NCBI GenBank assembly: GCA_032622095.1
Contig: CP136068.1
Location: 53,068,443-53,132,442 of the forward strand
Direction: 5' to 3'
DNA length: 64,000 nucleotides
Origin: Siphonodentalium dalli
Taxonomy: Eukaryota > Mollusca > Scaphopoda > Gadilida > Siphonodentaliidae
Below the pieces are notes generated by a model. The model was not told the origin of the DNA. It made no database searches and saw only the letters and a list, made by a program, of their open reading frames with translations. Below are positions 24,550 through 35,692 of this stretch, one piece after another; within the stretch, counting starts at the first letter, position 1, and every line of letters begins with the position of its first letter. Made by a program: the position numbers and the translations under genes.

Positions 24550-25140
24550 CAAACCAAGAGACACTCGCTGGGTTGTTCGAGATATCCGATGGATGGTTTT
24601 GTATAATAGTTGTGACAATCATTCGATGGTGTGGGACATTCTGCATGGGGTGGATTTAGACACCAGGCGGATTGTTTTTAGACATTCTTGGTCCGGGTGG
24701 TTTGAGGCAATCGTCATGTTGCATGGGACGGCCATTGGATGGGTATGAACACTCATTGATTGGTTTTATTGGACACACATGGGATGGTGTGGGGTTCTCA
24801 ATTGATGATTTGAGATGCTCGTTGTGAGGTTTGGAACACCGCGTGCATGATTTGAGACATTCTCTGGATGATATATGGTGTCAATCGTTGGATGGTTTGG
24901 ATTACTCACCACGGCGTGTTTGGGCACCATTTGGATGCTTTGCGACACTAGTTGGGTCGATTGGGATGCGTATTGGGTGGTTCGGGACACTGGTTGGCAA
25001 TTGGCAGTGCCCGTTCTATGGACTGTGTTGGTTTGGTATACTATATTAATTAAGATGGTGGTTTGAGACCCCAGATGCGTGGACTTAAGCTCCTTAGATG
25101 ACACTCGTTAAGTGGTTTTGGAAACTCATTGGATATGTTT
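24550..25140 (-). repeat. Degenerate short minisatellite, inverted half
   Basis: Words such as GGTTCGGGACACTGGTTGG and GGTTTGAGACA recur. These are reverse complements of the repeat at 23290-24230. The axis between the halves is near 24.4 kb. Confidence 0.75.
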
Positions 25141-26087
25141 GGATACAAGCTTGGTGGCTTTTGTCACTCATGTCATGGCATATAGCACTATTGGCTATAA
25201 ATTATATGAGAAGATTTAGTTACAATATAAATTAATGAAAATAATATGTTTTATTTTTGATGCCATAGAAACAGTCTGGTGACCTTTAGCCGAACTTGCC
25301 CAATTTTACTGCTGCCGGTGGCCATTTTGTCCCTATTTTCGATATTGATGCCATCGTTTCTGCTAAAATGGGCGGTTCATGTCTGCCATCGTATTGGTAT
25401 TCAGTATTCAGTACACGGGTGAGTTCAATTACCTTCTGGGCATTACAATAATAATTGATTTTTCTTCGAAATTGTATTTTAAATCTATTTTAATTTGATG
25501 GACACTGAAGGGCCAAATCCTCGTGATATGGCTCATTACTATCAGATATCGATTTAGCATGGTACATTTTATTTTTAACAAAAAATGGAAATTATCTGGT
25601 AAAATGTAGCGAAATTTGCACAATTTTACCACTTCCGGACACCATTTTGTCCGCTATTTTGGATTTTGTAATGACAACAATAATAATATATTAATAATTT
25701 CACAAGGAACGAAATATCAAACAATAAAGCTATGCACGTAAATAGGACTTTTTTCAAAGAACTCCATAAAATTCCCCCCAAAGCGGATTTTGTAAATGTT
25801 GTTCCCCCGATTCTGCCCGAAAAAATGACAAAAATATTGCATATTATAGATTTTCCATTGTTTTATCTGTTATATGAGAATATGAAATGATAGATGTTAC
25901 TTCACCATTGATTCTGACCAAGAATAATACAGATCTTAGCTAAAGGGCTTCTCCAGAAAGTAGTTCTCAGAAAGTATACACGACAAAAGTTTTTCTGTAA
26001 AATCAATTAGAAAACTGGTCACGGAGAGTTGCTCGCCCACTTTTGAAAACACCCATGACGTTGGCTATCAACTCATGAATAACTCTT

Positions 26088-26537
26088 GAGTTGGCGCCGA
26101 TAGTTGAATGACACTACTTCAAAGCGAATGTTGTTCAGTCGGGTTCTGACACCAGCAATCAATTCTGCCCGTGTTTATACTTGACATAAATCTGTCATCG
26201 TCCTCGCTTCAAATGTCTATATAGTTCTGCAGCTTTCGAAGAAATTCCCAACGCGGTCATACTTGACATTGATTCGCGCGAACTTGTTTTTCCCCATTGT
26301 GCAGGATTGTTGAGTTGGCGCCGATAGTTGAATGACACTACTTCAATGCGAATGTTGTTCAGCCGGGTTCTGACACCAGCAATCAATTCTGCCTGTGTTT
26401 ATACTTGACATAAATCTGTCATCGTCCTCGCTTCAAATGTCTATATAGTTCTGCAGCTTTCGAAGAAATTCCCAATGCGGTCATACTTGACATTGATTCG
26501 CGCGAACTTGTTTTTCCCCATTGTGCAGGATTGTGCC
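26088..26537 (+). repeat. Direct duplication of about 224 bp
   Basis: The block starting GAGTTGGCGCCGATAGTTGA at about 26089 is repeated from 26312 with very few changes (AACGCGG versus AATGCGG, AGTCGGG versus AGCCGGG). Both copies end in the same CCCCATTGTGCAGGATTGT. It lies in the right half of the 6.3-kb hAT-like element. Confidence 0.95.
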
Positions 26538-27149
26538 CATGACAGGGACACATCATTTACCATATAGGGTGAGTCCGGTGTTTAGGTATCCTGTTATATA
26601 GCAACAACATACTTTCAAATAAATCGAATCATAAATTGGAATGTCCCACCTGAAAGTGTTCATAGAATACAGGCTTCGCATAATACATGATTGTACAGCT
26701 TAATAAATACCTAACAAAGTCACGTTTAATTAAAAGGAATATTGCATTGTTTTATCGCTTATATGAGAATATGAAATGCTAGGTGTTACTACACCATTGA
26801 CTCTGACCAAGTTTTTTGTTTACAATTTGGTCAGTGAACAATGATGATAGTGGAGATAGTATTAAGAAAAAATATTATCTGTGCGTACGGCAGTGCAAAT
26901 AAATAATTTTTTCGGGTTTTCGTTGGGATTTAACACGAACCCACCATCTCCTTAACACATATCCCCCAGCACAAAAATTACCCACCCCAATAATACTTAC
27001 TCCTATATAATTAAGTTTTATTGGGGTAGGGTCAATTGTTTCACGTGGCATGTGCTTCTTAAATGAAAACGCACGGAATTTCGTTTCTTAAACGAGGTTA
27101 TTATGACTAGCGATAGCAGGATAACTATTGATGAAATTAATTTTCATGT

Positions 27150-27480
27150 TTTTTGGGGGCACTTTAAAAAACCCATTCAGAAATGAAAACGCCAAGGAAT
27201 TTTGTTTCAGAAATTGTGTATTATTAATCAGTGATGACTAGAGCACTATTAATATGAAAATCAACTTTGTACTCGAAAGTGCAAATAGAAGTCATTTTTG
27301 GGGTTTTGGGGGATACTTTCAAAACCCCCTTTCTGAAATGAAAACGCCAGGAAATTTCGTTTCAGAAATTGTGTATTGTTGATCAGTAATTGCTAGAGCA
27401 CAATTAATAAAAAAATCAGCGTTGTACTCAAAAGTGCAAATATAATTCATTTTTGGGGTTTTGTGGGGTCTCTGGCCCCT
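27150..27480 (-). repeat. Inverted partner of the subterminal 155-bp repeats
   Basis: AAATGAAAACGCCAGGAAAT, TTTCAGAAATTGTGTATTGT and GTGCAAATAGAAGT occur here in the order and orientation opposite to 22208-22662. At least two units are recognisable. Confidence 0.9.
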
Positions 27481-28053
27481 AAACGCCAGGAATGCGGAAC
27501 TTAAGAAATCCGATTTCTTTGAACGTTCCTGGGGTGTAACACATCTGGGGCATCAAACCTTTCGTATGCGATTGTGCAAATAGACCCATCAGGCTCCCTG
27601 ATTATAACGATGTACCCATTTCCAAGTGTGTCAAATTCTGTGTTATCTTTATTAAATAATGTAGACAAGTTACTTCAATTCCATGAGGTTGGTGATACGT
27701 TGATTGAACTACATGTCTTTAAATGTCATACTGTCACTTCTTGTGTAATGATCGCCATGACATAGCTAGATAGAAATTCAATGCAAAATATCCCAAACCC
27801 CCAATGAGACCGAGAGTGACTTGCCTATGTCATGATTTCCCTAAAAAAGATGCAAGTTCCAACTGCTGTTTAAGAAGATTAAATTGTTTATATAGTATCT
27901 AGTGAATTTTGCAGTTTTTTTAATGAGACACCGAATTACACACTGGTAAACAATGTCAACCACTAGCTGATTCGATTATCGATGTCGATATCAGTAAGGA
28001 GATTCGATATCGAGATTCGATTCGATGCAAAATCCCCGATTCGCAGACCCCTA

Positions 28054-30330
28054 TTATGATTGTGCTATACCTTTGGATTCTGGGCATAAGATATGGATAT
28101 TGGGACTTAGCTGGACCATCCTGCATCCGGACTTGACTCATGTATAGTCATCTACATTGGTAGATATGCTGGGCAACTTGTGTTTCCCCACTGGTATTAA
28201 AGTTGTCATGTTTACAACCAAGTGGCACATGTTTTCACTGCACGGACTCAAATTTGGTGTTCGGGTTCGCCATTTTAAGTGTGCCTATATCTTTAGATTC
28301 TGGTATTTAATATGGATATTGGGACATATTTGGACCCTCCTGTATCTGGACATGAATCAGGAAAAGCTGACATATGTTTTCACTGCACGGGCTCAAATTT
28401 GGGGTTCTCCATTGTAAGGGCCCAGCATAAAAAATGGGTATGCGCCTATATCGTTGAATTCTGGTATATAATATGGATGTTGGGACATATCTGGACCGAC
28501 ATGCATCTGGGCATGACTCAAGTATAGTTTACTTAGGTTTAAACTTGAGGGGCTCAAATTTGGGGTTTACCATTTTAAGGGCCCATCATGGAAAATTGTT
28601 ATGTGAATATATCTTTGGATTCTGGGATGTAATTTGGATATTGGGACATATATGGACCATCATGCTTATGTACATGACTCAGGTATAGGAGACATAGATT
28701 TTCACTGCACGGGCTCAATTTGGGGATCACCATTTTAAGGGCCCATCATAAAAAATTGGTATGTGCCTATATCTTAGATTCTGGCATGCAATATGGATAT
28801 TGGGACATATCTGGACCCTTCTGTATCTGGACATGAATCAGGAAAAACTGACATATGTTTTCACTGCACGGGCTCAAATTTGGGGTTCTCCATTGTAAAG
28901 GCCCATCATAAAAAATGCGTACGCCCCCATATCGTTGAATTCTGCCATATAATATGGATGTTGGGACATATCTGGACCGACCTGCATCTGGGCATGACTC
29001 ACGTATAGTTTACTTAGGTTTAAACTTGAGGGGCTCAAAATTGGGGTTTACTATTTTAAGGGCCCATCATGGAAAATTGTTATGTGCATATATCTTTGGA
29101 TTCTGGGATGTAATGTGGATATTGGGACATATATGGACCATCATGCATATGTACATGACTCAGGTATAGTAGACATAGATTTTCACTGCACGGGCTCAAA
29201 TTTGGGGTTCACCATTTTAAGGGCCCATCATAAAGAATTGGTATGTGCCTAGGTCTTAGATTCTGGCATGCAGTATGGATATTGGGACATATATGGATCC
29301 TCCTGTATCTGGACATGAATCAGGAAAAGCTGACATATGTTTTCACTGCACGGGATCAAATTTGGGGTTCTCCATTGTAAAGGCCCATCATAAAAATGGG
29401 TATGCCCCCATATCGTTGGATTCTGGCATATAATATGGATGTTGGGACATATCTGGACCGACCTGCATCCGGGCATGACTCACGTATAGTTTACTTAGGT
29501 TTAAACTTGAGGGGCTCAAAATTGGGGTTTACCATTTTAAGGGCCCATCATGGAAAATTGTTATGTGCATATATCTTTGGATTCTGGGATGTAATGTGGA
29601 ATTTGGGACATATATGGACCATCATGCATATGTACATGACTCAGGTATAGTAGACATATATTTTCACTGCACGGGCTCAAATTTGGGGTTCACCATTTTA
29701 AGGGCCCATCATAAAGAATGAGTGTGTGCCTATATCTTTAGATTCTGGCATATAATATGGATGCTAGGACATACCTGGACCATCCTGAATCTGAGCATGA
29801 CTCATGTACAGTTTTCTTGGGTTTAAACTGCACTCGCTCAAATTTGGGGTTCACCATTTTAATGGCCCATCATGGAAAATTGTTATGTACCTGTATCTTT
29901 CGATTCTGAGATATAATATTTATTTTGGGACAAATCTGGACCATCATGCATCTGGACATGACTCATTTATAACTGACATAGGTTATCACTGCACGGGCTC
30001 AAATTCAGGGTTCTCCAATTTAAGGGCCCATCACAGAAAATTGTTATGTGCCTATATCGGATTATATATATAGTATGGATGTTGGGACATTGCTGGACCA
30101 TCATGCATCTGGACATGACTAATGTATAGTTTGCCTAGGTTTAAACTGCACGGGCTCAAATTTGTTCATCATTTTAAGGGACCATCATAGAAAATGGGTA
30201 TGTGCCTATATCTTTGTATTCTGGCATATAATATGGATATTGGACATATGTGGACCATCCTGCATAGTTCTGGACTTGACTTAGGTTTAGGTGACATAGG
30301 TTTTCATTGCACAGGCTCAAATTCGAGATT
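28054..30330 (+). repeat. 160-bp satellite, plus orientation (about 14 monomers)
   Basis: Continuation of the array broken at 21715. The first bases, TTATGATTGTGCTATACCTT, join in frame with the satellite upstream of the 6.3-kb element. Monomers are 160-161 bases. Toward 30.2 kb they become diverged, then give way to about 150 bases containing two copies of a GTAACTATGTAACA word before the 68-bp satellite begins. Confidence 0.96.
28312..29754 (+). repeat. 481-bp trimeric higher-order repeat, three copies
   Basis: Three monomer types alternate: one with CCTCCTGTATCTGGACATGA, one with GGATGTTGGGACATATCTGG, and one with GGACCATCATGC followed by TGTACATGACTC. The second type recurs at about 28473, 28954 and 29435, and the first at 28312 and 28793, each 481 bases apart. 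Confidence 0.92.
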
Positions 30331-30478
30331 CAAGGATGTGTGTACTATTTCATTTTCCTAGTTGGAGTAATTCCCTGATAAGCATTTGTAACTATGTAAC
30401 AAAAAACACGTACGGGTGAAATATTTTCATTTTTCAAGTTTGAGTAATTCTCTGATTTCCAAATGTAACTATGTAACA

Positions 30479-31440
30479 GTTTGAAACTCTTTTTTAAAAA
30501 TATTTTCGTTGCTTAGCAGTTTAGCAGCATAGCACCGCTAGAATTCAGTTTGAAACTTTCTGTTTTAATATTTTCATTCGCTAGCAGTTTAGGAGCATAG
30601 TACCGCTAGAATTGAGTTTGAAACTCTCTTGTTTAATATTTTTATTTCTCAGCAGTTTTGCATGGAACCGCTAGGATTGAGTTTGAAACTCTCTTTTTTT
30701 AATATTTTCATTCCTTAGCAGTTTAGCAGCATAGCACTGCTAGAATTGAGTTTGAAACTCTCTTTTTTAATATTTTCATTCCTTAGCAGTTTAGCAGCAT
30801 AGCACTGCTAGTATTGAGTTTGAAACTCTCTTTTTTAATATTTTTATTCCTTAGCAGTTTAGCAGCATAGCACTGCTAGAATTGAGTTTGAAACTCTTTT
30901 TTAATATATTTATTCCTTAGCAGTTCAGCAGCAGAGCACTGCTAGAATTCAGTTTGAAAATCTTTTTTAATATTTTCATTCCTTAGCAGTTTAGCAGCAT
31001 AGCACTGCTAGAATTCAGTTTGAAACTTTCTGTTTTAATATTTTCATTCGCTAGCAGTTTAGCAGCATAGTACCGCTAGAATTGAGTTTGAAACTCTCTT
31101 GTTTAATATTTTTATTTCTCAGCAGTTTAGCATAGCACCGCTTGGATTGAGTTTGAAACACTCTTTTTTTTATATTTTCATTCCTTAGCAGTTTAGCAGC
31201 ATAGCACTGCTAGAATTGAGTTTGAAACTCTCTTTTTTAATATGTTCATTCATTAGCGGTTTAGCAGCATCACACTGCTAGAATTCAGTTTGAAACTCTC
31301 CTTTTTAATATTTTCATTCCTTAGCAGTTTAGCAGCATAGCACTGCTAGAATTGAGTTTGAAACTCTCTTTTTTAATATTTTCATTCCTTAGCGGTTTAG
31401 CGTCATAGCATTGCTAGAATCGAGTTTAAAACTCCCTTTT
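30479..31440 (-). repeat. 68-bp satellite, inverted array (about 14 monomers)
   Basis: TTAGCAGTTTAGCAGCATAG, CACTGCTAGAATTGAGTTTG and AAACTCTCTTTTTTAATATT are the reverse complement of the 8.6-16.7 kb monomer. Copies here are more diverged than in the left arm, and some are shortened. Order and orientation fit a mirror image of the left arm. Confidence 0.96.
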
Positions 31441-31600
31441 CTCCCGACTTCTCGGAAACCAAAAAAGGAAACCGCTTTTCCGGCAATAAATATCGTTGAC
31501 TTTACTTTGATATAGCAGTTAGCTCCTAAAAATACGATTACCCAAAACAATTTGACCACGTTTCTTGCCATATATGACGATTTACAATTCTCGATTATCG
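31441..31600 (-). repeat. Short inverted piece of flank unit F
   Basis: CCACGTTTCTTGCCATATA at about 31556 is the inverse of the TATGGCAAGAAACGTGG found at about 8566 just before array 1. This places an F-derived piece directly outside the inverted satellite, as the mirror model predicts. The remaining bases show no clear match. Confidence 0.55.
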
Positions 31601-31770
31601 CCGGTACCACTGCATACCAATGTGGCCGACTCAGTATGGCAGGGGATGGCAGGAAGAGTCTTGCCAGATTATGCCACCCCCCACAATATACGACAGAATT
31701 ATCCATAATTTTCATCATTATTATGTAATATGTATGTGTATTGGAAATAAAATATCCTATCCTATCCTAT
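31600..31770 (+). mobile_element. Probable 5'-truncated LINE 3' end with TATCC tail
   Basis: The segment ends GGAAATAAAATATCC followed by further TATCC repeats (about 31743-31771). Short tandem tails after an AATAAA-like motif are typical of several LINE families. No protein-coding part is kept. Confidence 0.4.
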
Positions 31771-32257
31771 CAGTACGAACTGTTTTTGTAATATTACCTT
31801 TTTCGCAATATATTACGTTTAGCTATCTATGTACCTGTACGTAGGCTTTATATGTAGAGTAGTCGGAGGCGTGTTTTATCGGTTGTTCTTTATCTGATTA
31901 GTGGGGAGGGTGGGTTGATACACTATGTCAAAGGCATCTGTTGTTCATAGAGGCATCATGTTTGTTAAATTTGATAAAGTGACTTTCATTTCGAGTGACT
32001 GTTACAGTGAATTCATCTGTGTTGAATCCGACGTTCACAAATCGAGATAAGCACGTTTTAAATAAAGCGATGCCGACATGGATATAGAAATATTAAATGG
32101 CAGACATGTCAACCCAGTCACAGAGAAGGAACACATGCACTGTTTATGTTGGACATTTATGCTGCTCTTATGAACGTTTACTCTGTCAATATATGGGTAA
32201 TTGACTGTTCACATCCGTGCACCGGACTATGACTTTAACTCGACAGTAATACCGTAC

Positions 32258-32554
32258 CTTCGTATTGTGTCTCACCATCCACTCCTTTGGGGTTGTTATT
32301 CCACCCCCACTCACGGATGCTAAGAGCACACATATTCTTGTCTTTACATTGAATCCAATGACTGTACAGTCTGCGTGCCTCGTACACATTGTGTCACATC
32401 GCAAAATGTTCGACAGCTTCACTTCAGTCAGAAAATCAGGCTGTCCTTGTTGAAAATGATTCGCAGTAACGCCAGCCGCACTTTGGAGGAAACTACACAA
32501 CAGTCCGAGCCAGAATTGGTCACGCACACGTAACCAACACATGTTATTTAACAT
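32258..32554 (-). CDS. Candidate first coding exon of a secreted PAN/Apple-domain protein
   Basis: The minus-strand frame opens at 32554 (MLNNMCWLRVRDQFWLGLLC). A signal-peptide-like core (FWLGLLCSFLQSAAG) is followed by a cysteine-spaced segment with C53, C57, C63 and C75 and the phrase CTVIGFN. PAN/Apple modules have this C-x3-C-x5-C spacing followed by a hydrophobic phrase and another cysteine; they usually mediate protein or carbohydrate binding outside the cell. After codon 99 the sequence AAG is followed by GTACGG, a plausible phase-0 splice donor at 32257. The open frame reads past it, as translated intron, to a stop near 32186. No second exon was found downstream on this strand, where inverted satellite begins within 1 kb, so the gene may be interrupted or continue far away. 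An alternative start is Met5. Assignment rests on pattern only. Confidence 0.5.
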
Positions 32555-33394
32555 TTAGGTGGAACCCTTCTCACTTCGTATTTCTCTCGCCAAGATTAAC
32601 GTTGAAAGGTCACGTCATCAAAGTGTGAGTATCTTTCACGAAACAGCCACGTGATCAGCGATTGACTTTGTAAAACAAGTTGAGTATCGCGATGACGGTT
32701 TTTTTCTCCTTGAAAACCAAATCACGAAGAAAAATGCTGCAACCAGAGCTGTACAATTACACTACTGCTTCGGTTTAGAACCCGCACGGCATTCAAAACT
32801 CTCTTATCAGCATAACGGAATTGTGTTTTCCTAAATAGTATATATAACTCCGATTACTTCATGGGACGGCATTCGTGCTTCACCGGATAAAAGACAGTTC
32901 ACTGTTCGGAATCTAAGAAACTCTGCATCAAGACGCAAATATGATGTTTCAACCAGCCAGACAGAAGACATACACCAGCTGAACTATACCTGACCAGTGA
33001 GTGTTTGGTGTGAACAAAGTATCGAAATCATACTGCATTCCAAACATCAAGAAAGAATGGGATATTGAACGGAATTCCACACAGGTATGCACATATAATG
33101 GAAAATGTTTCTGGGCTCGATGGAATATCAGCGGCAGGTATTGATGATCACATTTATATATACTAACTAAAGTGCCTGTCTTATGGCTGTTAACAAAAAG
33201 ACCAACACAAAAACACGAAGCTCCACTTGTCTCATGTTATCGAAATGCTAACCATCACAGCAATATAAATTGATTCAGCGGCGCCAACGTCTTTCTGGAA
33301 ATCGAATTCAATGCCAATTGACAACACACACCAATGCATTTCATCGAATTGTTCGTTTCCTTTATTTGCTCTTTGTGTTCGAATGTCTCGGTAT

Positions 33395-33862
33395 AGGTTA
33401 CAATACACCGAATGATTTGCATCGGCCTCAGTGTTAACAAATCCCGCTGGCCTGTATTCGCAGGAAAGTGTTGACCCTGCACGAGTATTACAAATTAAAG
33501 AACGTCCTTTTAGACACACGAACGTGTGCCCAAAAGTACTTGTCAACGTATTGTGTCACACTGCAGCTTGACAAACGTCACACTACCCTTAAAATGGAGG
33601 GGGAAAAAATTACATCGAAAAAACCTCAAACCACTCCCATAAATTATTCGCCAATTGGATAGCCATAACCGTTCGCCATGTGGCTATATTTGTTGATGTT
33701 TCTCGTCGGGAAACACTTTTGTGTATTTTTTCGCGCACTTTTCATCCATGTATCATTGACCATTGAGCTGCCAGGATTTTTATTATGCTGATCCTAGCTT
33801 GGGGGTCCCGGGGGTCCCAGGGGAAATCACTCTACTCATTTGTATTTGGTGTATTATTACCT
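33395..33862 (-). repeat. Flank unit F, inverted and diverged copy
   Basis: Read on the minus strand it matches 7850-8300. CTGATCCTAGCTTGG, AAATCACTCTACT, TTTCTCGTCGGGAAACA and GTTAACAAATCCCGCTGGCC are inverse counterparts of left-arm words in the same order. The conserved short frame is kept in part (CEYRPAGFVNTEA). Similarity stops near 33862. It forms the outer end of the right arm of the large inverted structure. Confidence 0.88.
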
Positions 33863-34199
33863 ATAATACTATATGGGCTTCTGTGGAATCAAGTACCACT
33901 TGATCGCACAGAAGCCATGAAACGACTTGTATCCCTTTACCGATATTTCTCCTGTGTGATTCATTTCTAATAAATAGAGAATGGCTTGGGTTGAATACGC
34001 AGGTATAGTGCCCAGTGGGGTGGTATAGTTCACGACGCGAAGCGAATGCTCTATTTGTTATATGTCACCAAACAATTCGAATCTGTGGCAAGCATACTCC
34101 ACAACAGCATCCTACATGAGCACAGAAGTCATCGGCCTTCTATATTTACAACGCGACCGCTACACAAGTAGGGGGTGGTGGGTACCTTGATGTCGGATA
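33863..34199. other. No gene recognised
   Basis: It contains a small imperfect hairpin around 33868-33920 (TGGGCTTCTGTGGAATCAAG and its near-inverse ending CAGAAGCC). Nothing else is recognised. Confidence 0.4.
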
Positions 34200-35170
34200 T
34201 GATTTTTTTTTAGCCTCGTGTCAGCAAATTTGTTCAGACCCCCCGAGATAATGCAACAAATTGGGGCAGGTTCATCATAAAGACTAATAATATGACATAA
34301 AGTTATAAAAACAGCATTTTGTTTACAATTACCTTGACCTTTCACAGTGACCTTGACCTTTGAGATGAGTACTTGCGGTCTTTTATGGAGAATATATGCA
34401 TATAAATATTATTATATAACTATATTTACACACTAAGTGTTGTCATCACTAAATCAAGCATTCTGATTGGTCGGCGCCCACGTGGCTAGTTGCAGTTATT
34501 TCTCGGTGAATGCGCAAAGCCTAATAACACCAAGCTAATAACACCATCGATACGTCATTAGGTTTGGAAAGACGAATGCGTAATGCTTTGGGCGCATTTT
34601 GACTCGCGCAGGATTGACTTAATACATCATCGGGTTTCAACATGAAGAGAAATTGTTCCTATTAACTTTTGCCAAGGGTGCTATTGGGTATTTTGGGCTG
34701 ATCTTGTCACGATACACTTTTCGATTTAAATATATTTACAAAAGTGGCTTTTTCGCTAAATGTATATAAATATAAGGATTAACTGTCATGTGGACTATTT
34801 TTTATGGAGATGTAACGGTGAGGTAAGTGGACATAACTTGTATGTAAAACCCTTCGGGTTTTACACAAGTTATGTCCACTTACCTCACCGTTACATCTCC
34901 ATAAAAACAGTCCACATGACAGCTAATCCTTATATATCCACCAAAATGTCAACCGTTATCACAAATATACTTCATATATGATAATTTTCCAGAATTCTCA
35001 GATATCACACACGGTTGCTATGCTAACACCATATAGGCAACTAAGCGACAAGAAGCTTATCAACATTGGATCTCAATGTGTCCAGTATATGGGCTTTACG
35101 AAAAAATATGTTCCACAAAATCCCCAATTGTTTTTAAGAAACCCATTTTTTTTTTTACAAATATGTCCCA
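34200..35170 (+). repeat. Dispersed repeat, related to 51516-52000 in opposite orientation
   Basis: AACAAATTGGGGCAGGTTC, AAACAGCATTTTGTTTACAA, ACCTTGACCTTTCACAGTGA, GGCAACTAAGCGA followed by AGAAGCTTATCAACA, and CAGTATATGGGCTTTACGAA all have inverse partners at 51520-51980. It is probably a non-autonomous transposon, but its ends are not clear. A long hairpin (34772-34933) is inserted in this copy. Confidence 0.75.
34772..34933. repeat. Long near-perfect hairpin, about 80-bp arms
   Basis: The arms ATAAGGATTA...GTAAAACCC and GGGTTTTAC...TAATCCTTAT pair with only a few changes around a three-base TTC loop at 34853-34855. Each arm carries AGGTAAGTGGACATAACTTG or its inverse. This is the architecture of a small fold-back MITE. 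No reading frame crosses it meaningfully. Confidence 0.93.
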
Positions 35171-35692
35171 ATGCTTATTATATTGTAAAGAGACACACAT
35201 ATCTTCAATACATTAGCACCCCATCTCACCAGATCAAAGAGACAGCACATCGCACATTTTATCATTTATGTAAGACAAATTTTCACGATACTACCCAACG
35301 GGCTTCTGGGTAGACAGTTTTATTCAAATGGGTTTAGTCGGTACTTTACAACTAGAATAAGCTACTACGCAATGCACACTACTAGTTTTCAGAATCTTAT
35401 TGTTTGAAGATGTCTCACCAAATCGCACACGTGCTAAATATTAGGCGATCAGCGTTAAAGTGGTTATTTCAGCATTGATAATTCACTCAATGTTGATATC
35501 TATGGTTTTGTGTGCAGCAATACGTTTCGCGTATATATGTGACCTTGGTGAATATAACACGACATAATTTCCAAGTATAAACACAGTATCTGCTAAATGT
35601 ATGTAAACAACTTTGGATTAGTTTAGGATTTATTGAAGACAGTCTATGGTACTCTTTTGTGTTTTGATAAATTGTGTCCATAGTATACCACC
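35171..35692. other. No gene recognised
   Basis: AT-rich sequence between the dispersed repeat and the LINE remnant. It could hold the decayed upstream part of that LINE, but nothing is readable. Confidence 0.4.

Larger units (their letters stand above)
21716..28053. mobile_element. 6338-bp hAT-like fold-back element without transposase
   Basis: Its ends are TAGGGACCTGCGAAT on the left and the inverted TAGGGGTCTGCGAATC on the right. The 8-bp target TTATGATT is duplicated at 21708-21715 and 28054-28061, which fits the hAT superfamily. The inverted similarity reaches far inside. Left segments at about 22020-22200 (TGATGCCCCAGATTTGTTCC, GATTTCTTAAGTTCCGCATT) and the 155-bp repeats at 22208-22662 have inverted partners at about 27150-27590. 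A central minisatellite is also mirrored. No long reading frame or BED/hAT dimerisation domain was found, so mobilisation would need a transposase supplied elsewhere. Confidence 0.85.

Noticed and set aside
23405-25104. Several overlapping open frames of 60-115 codons on both strands
   Set aside because: They follow the degenerate minisatellite and its mirror image; the residues repeat with the DNA unit and show no domain.
28157-30073. Series of about 71-codon open frames starting MDIGTYLDP or MDVGTYLDR
   Set aside because: They recur with the 160-bp satellite monomer and are shadows of it, not a gene family.
31743-31771. Telomere-like repeat
   Set aside because: Only about four TATCC units follow an AATAAA-like motif. 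This fits a LINE tail better than a telomere.
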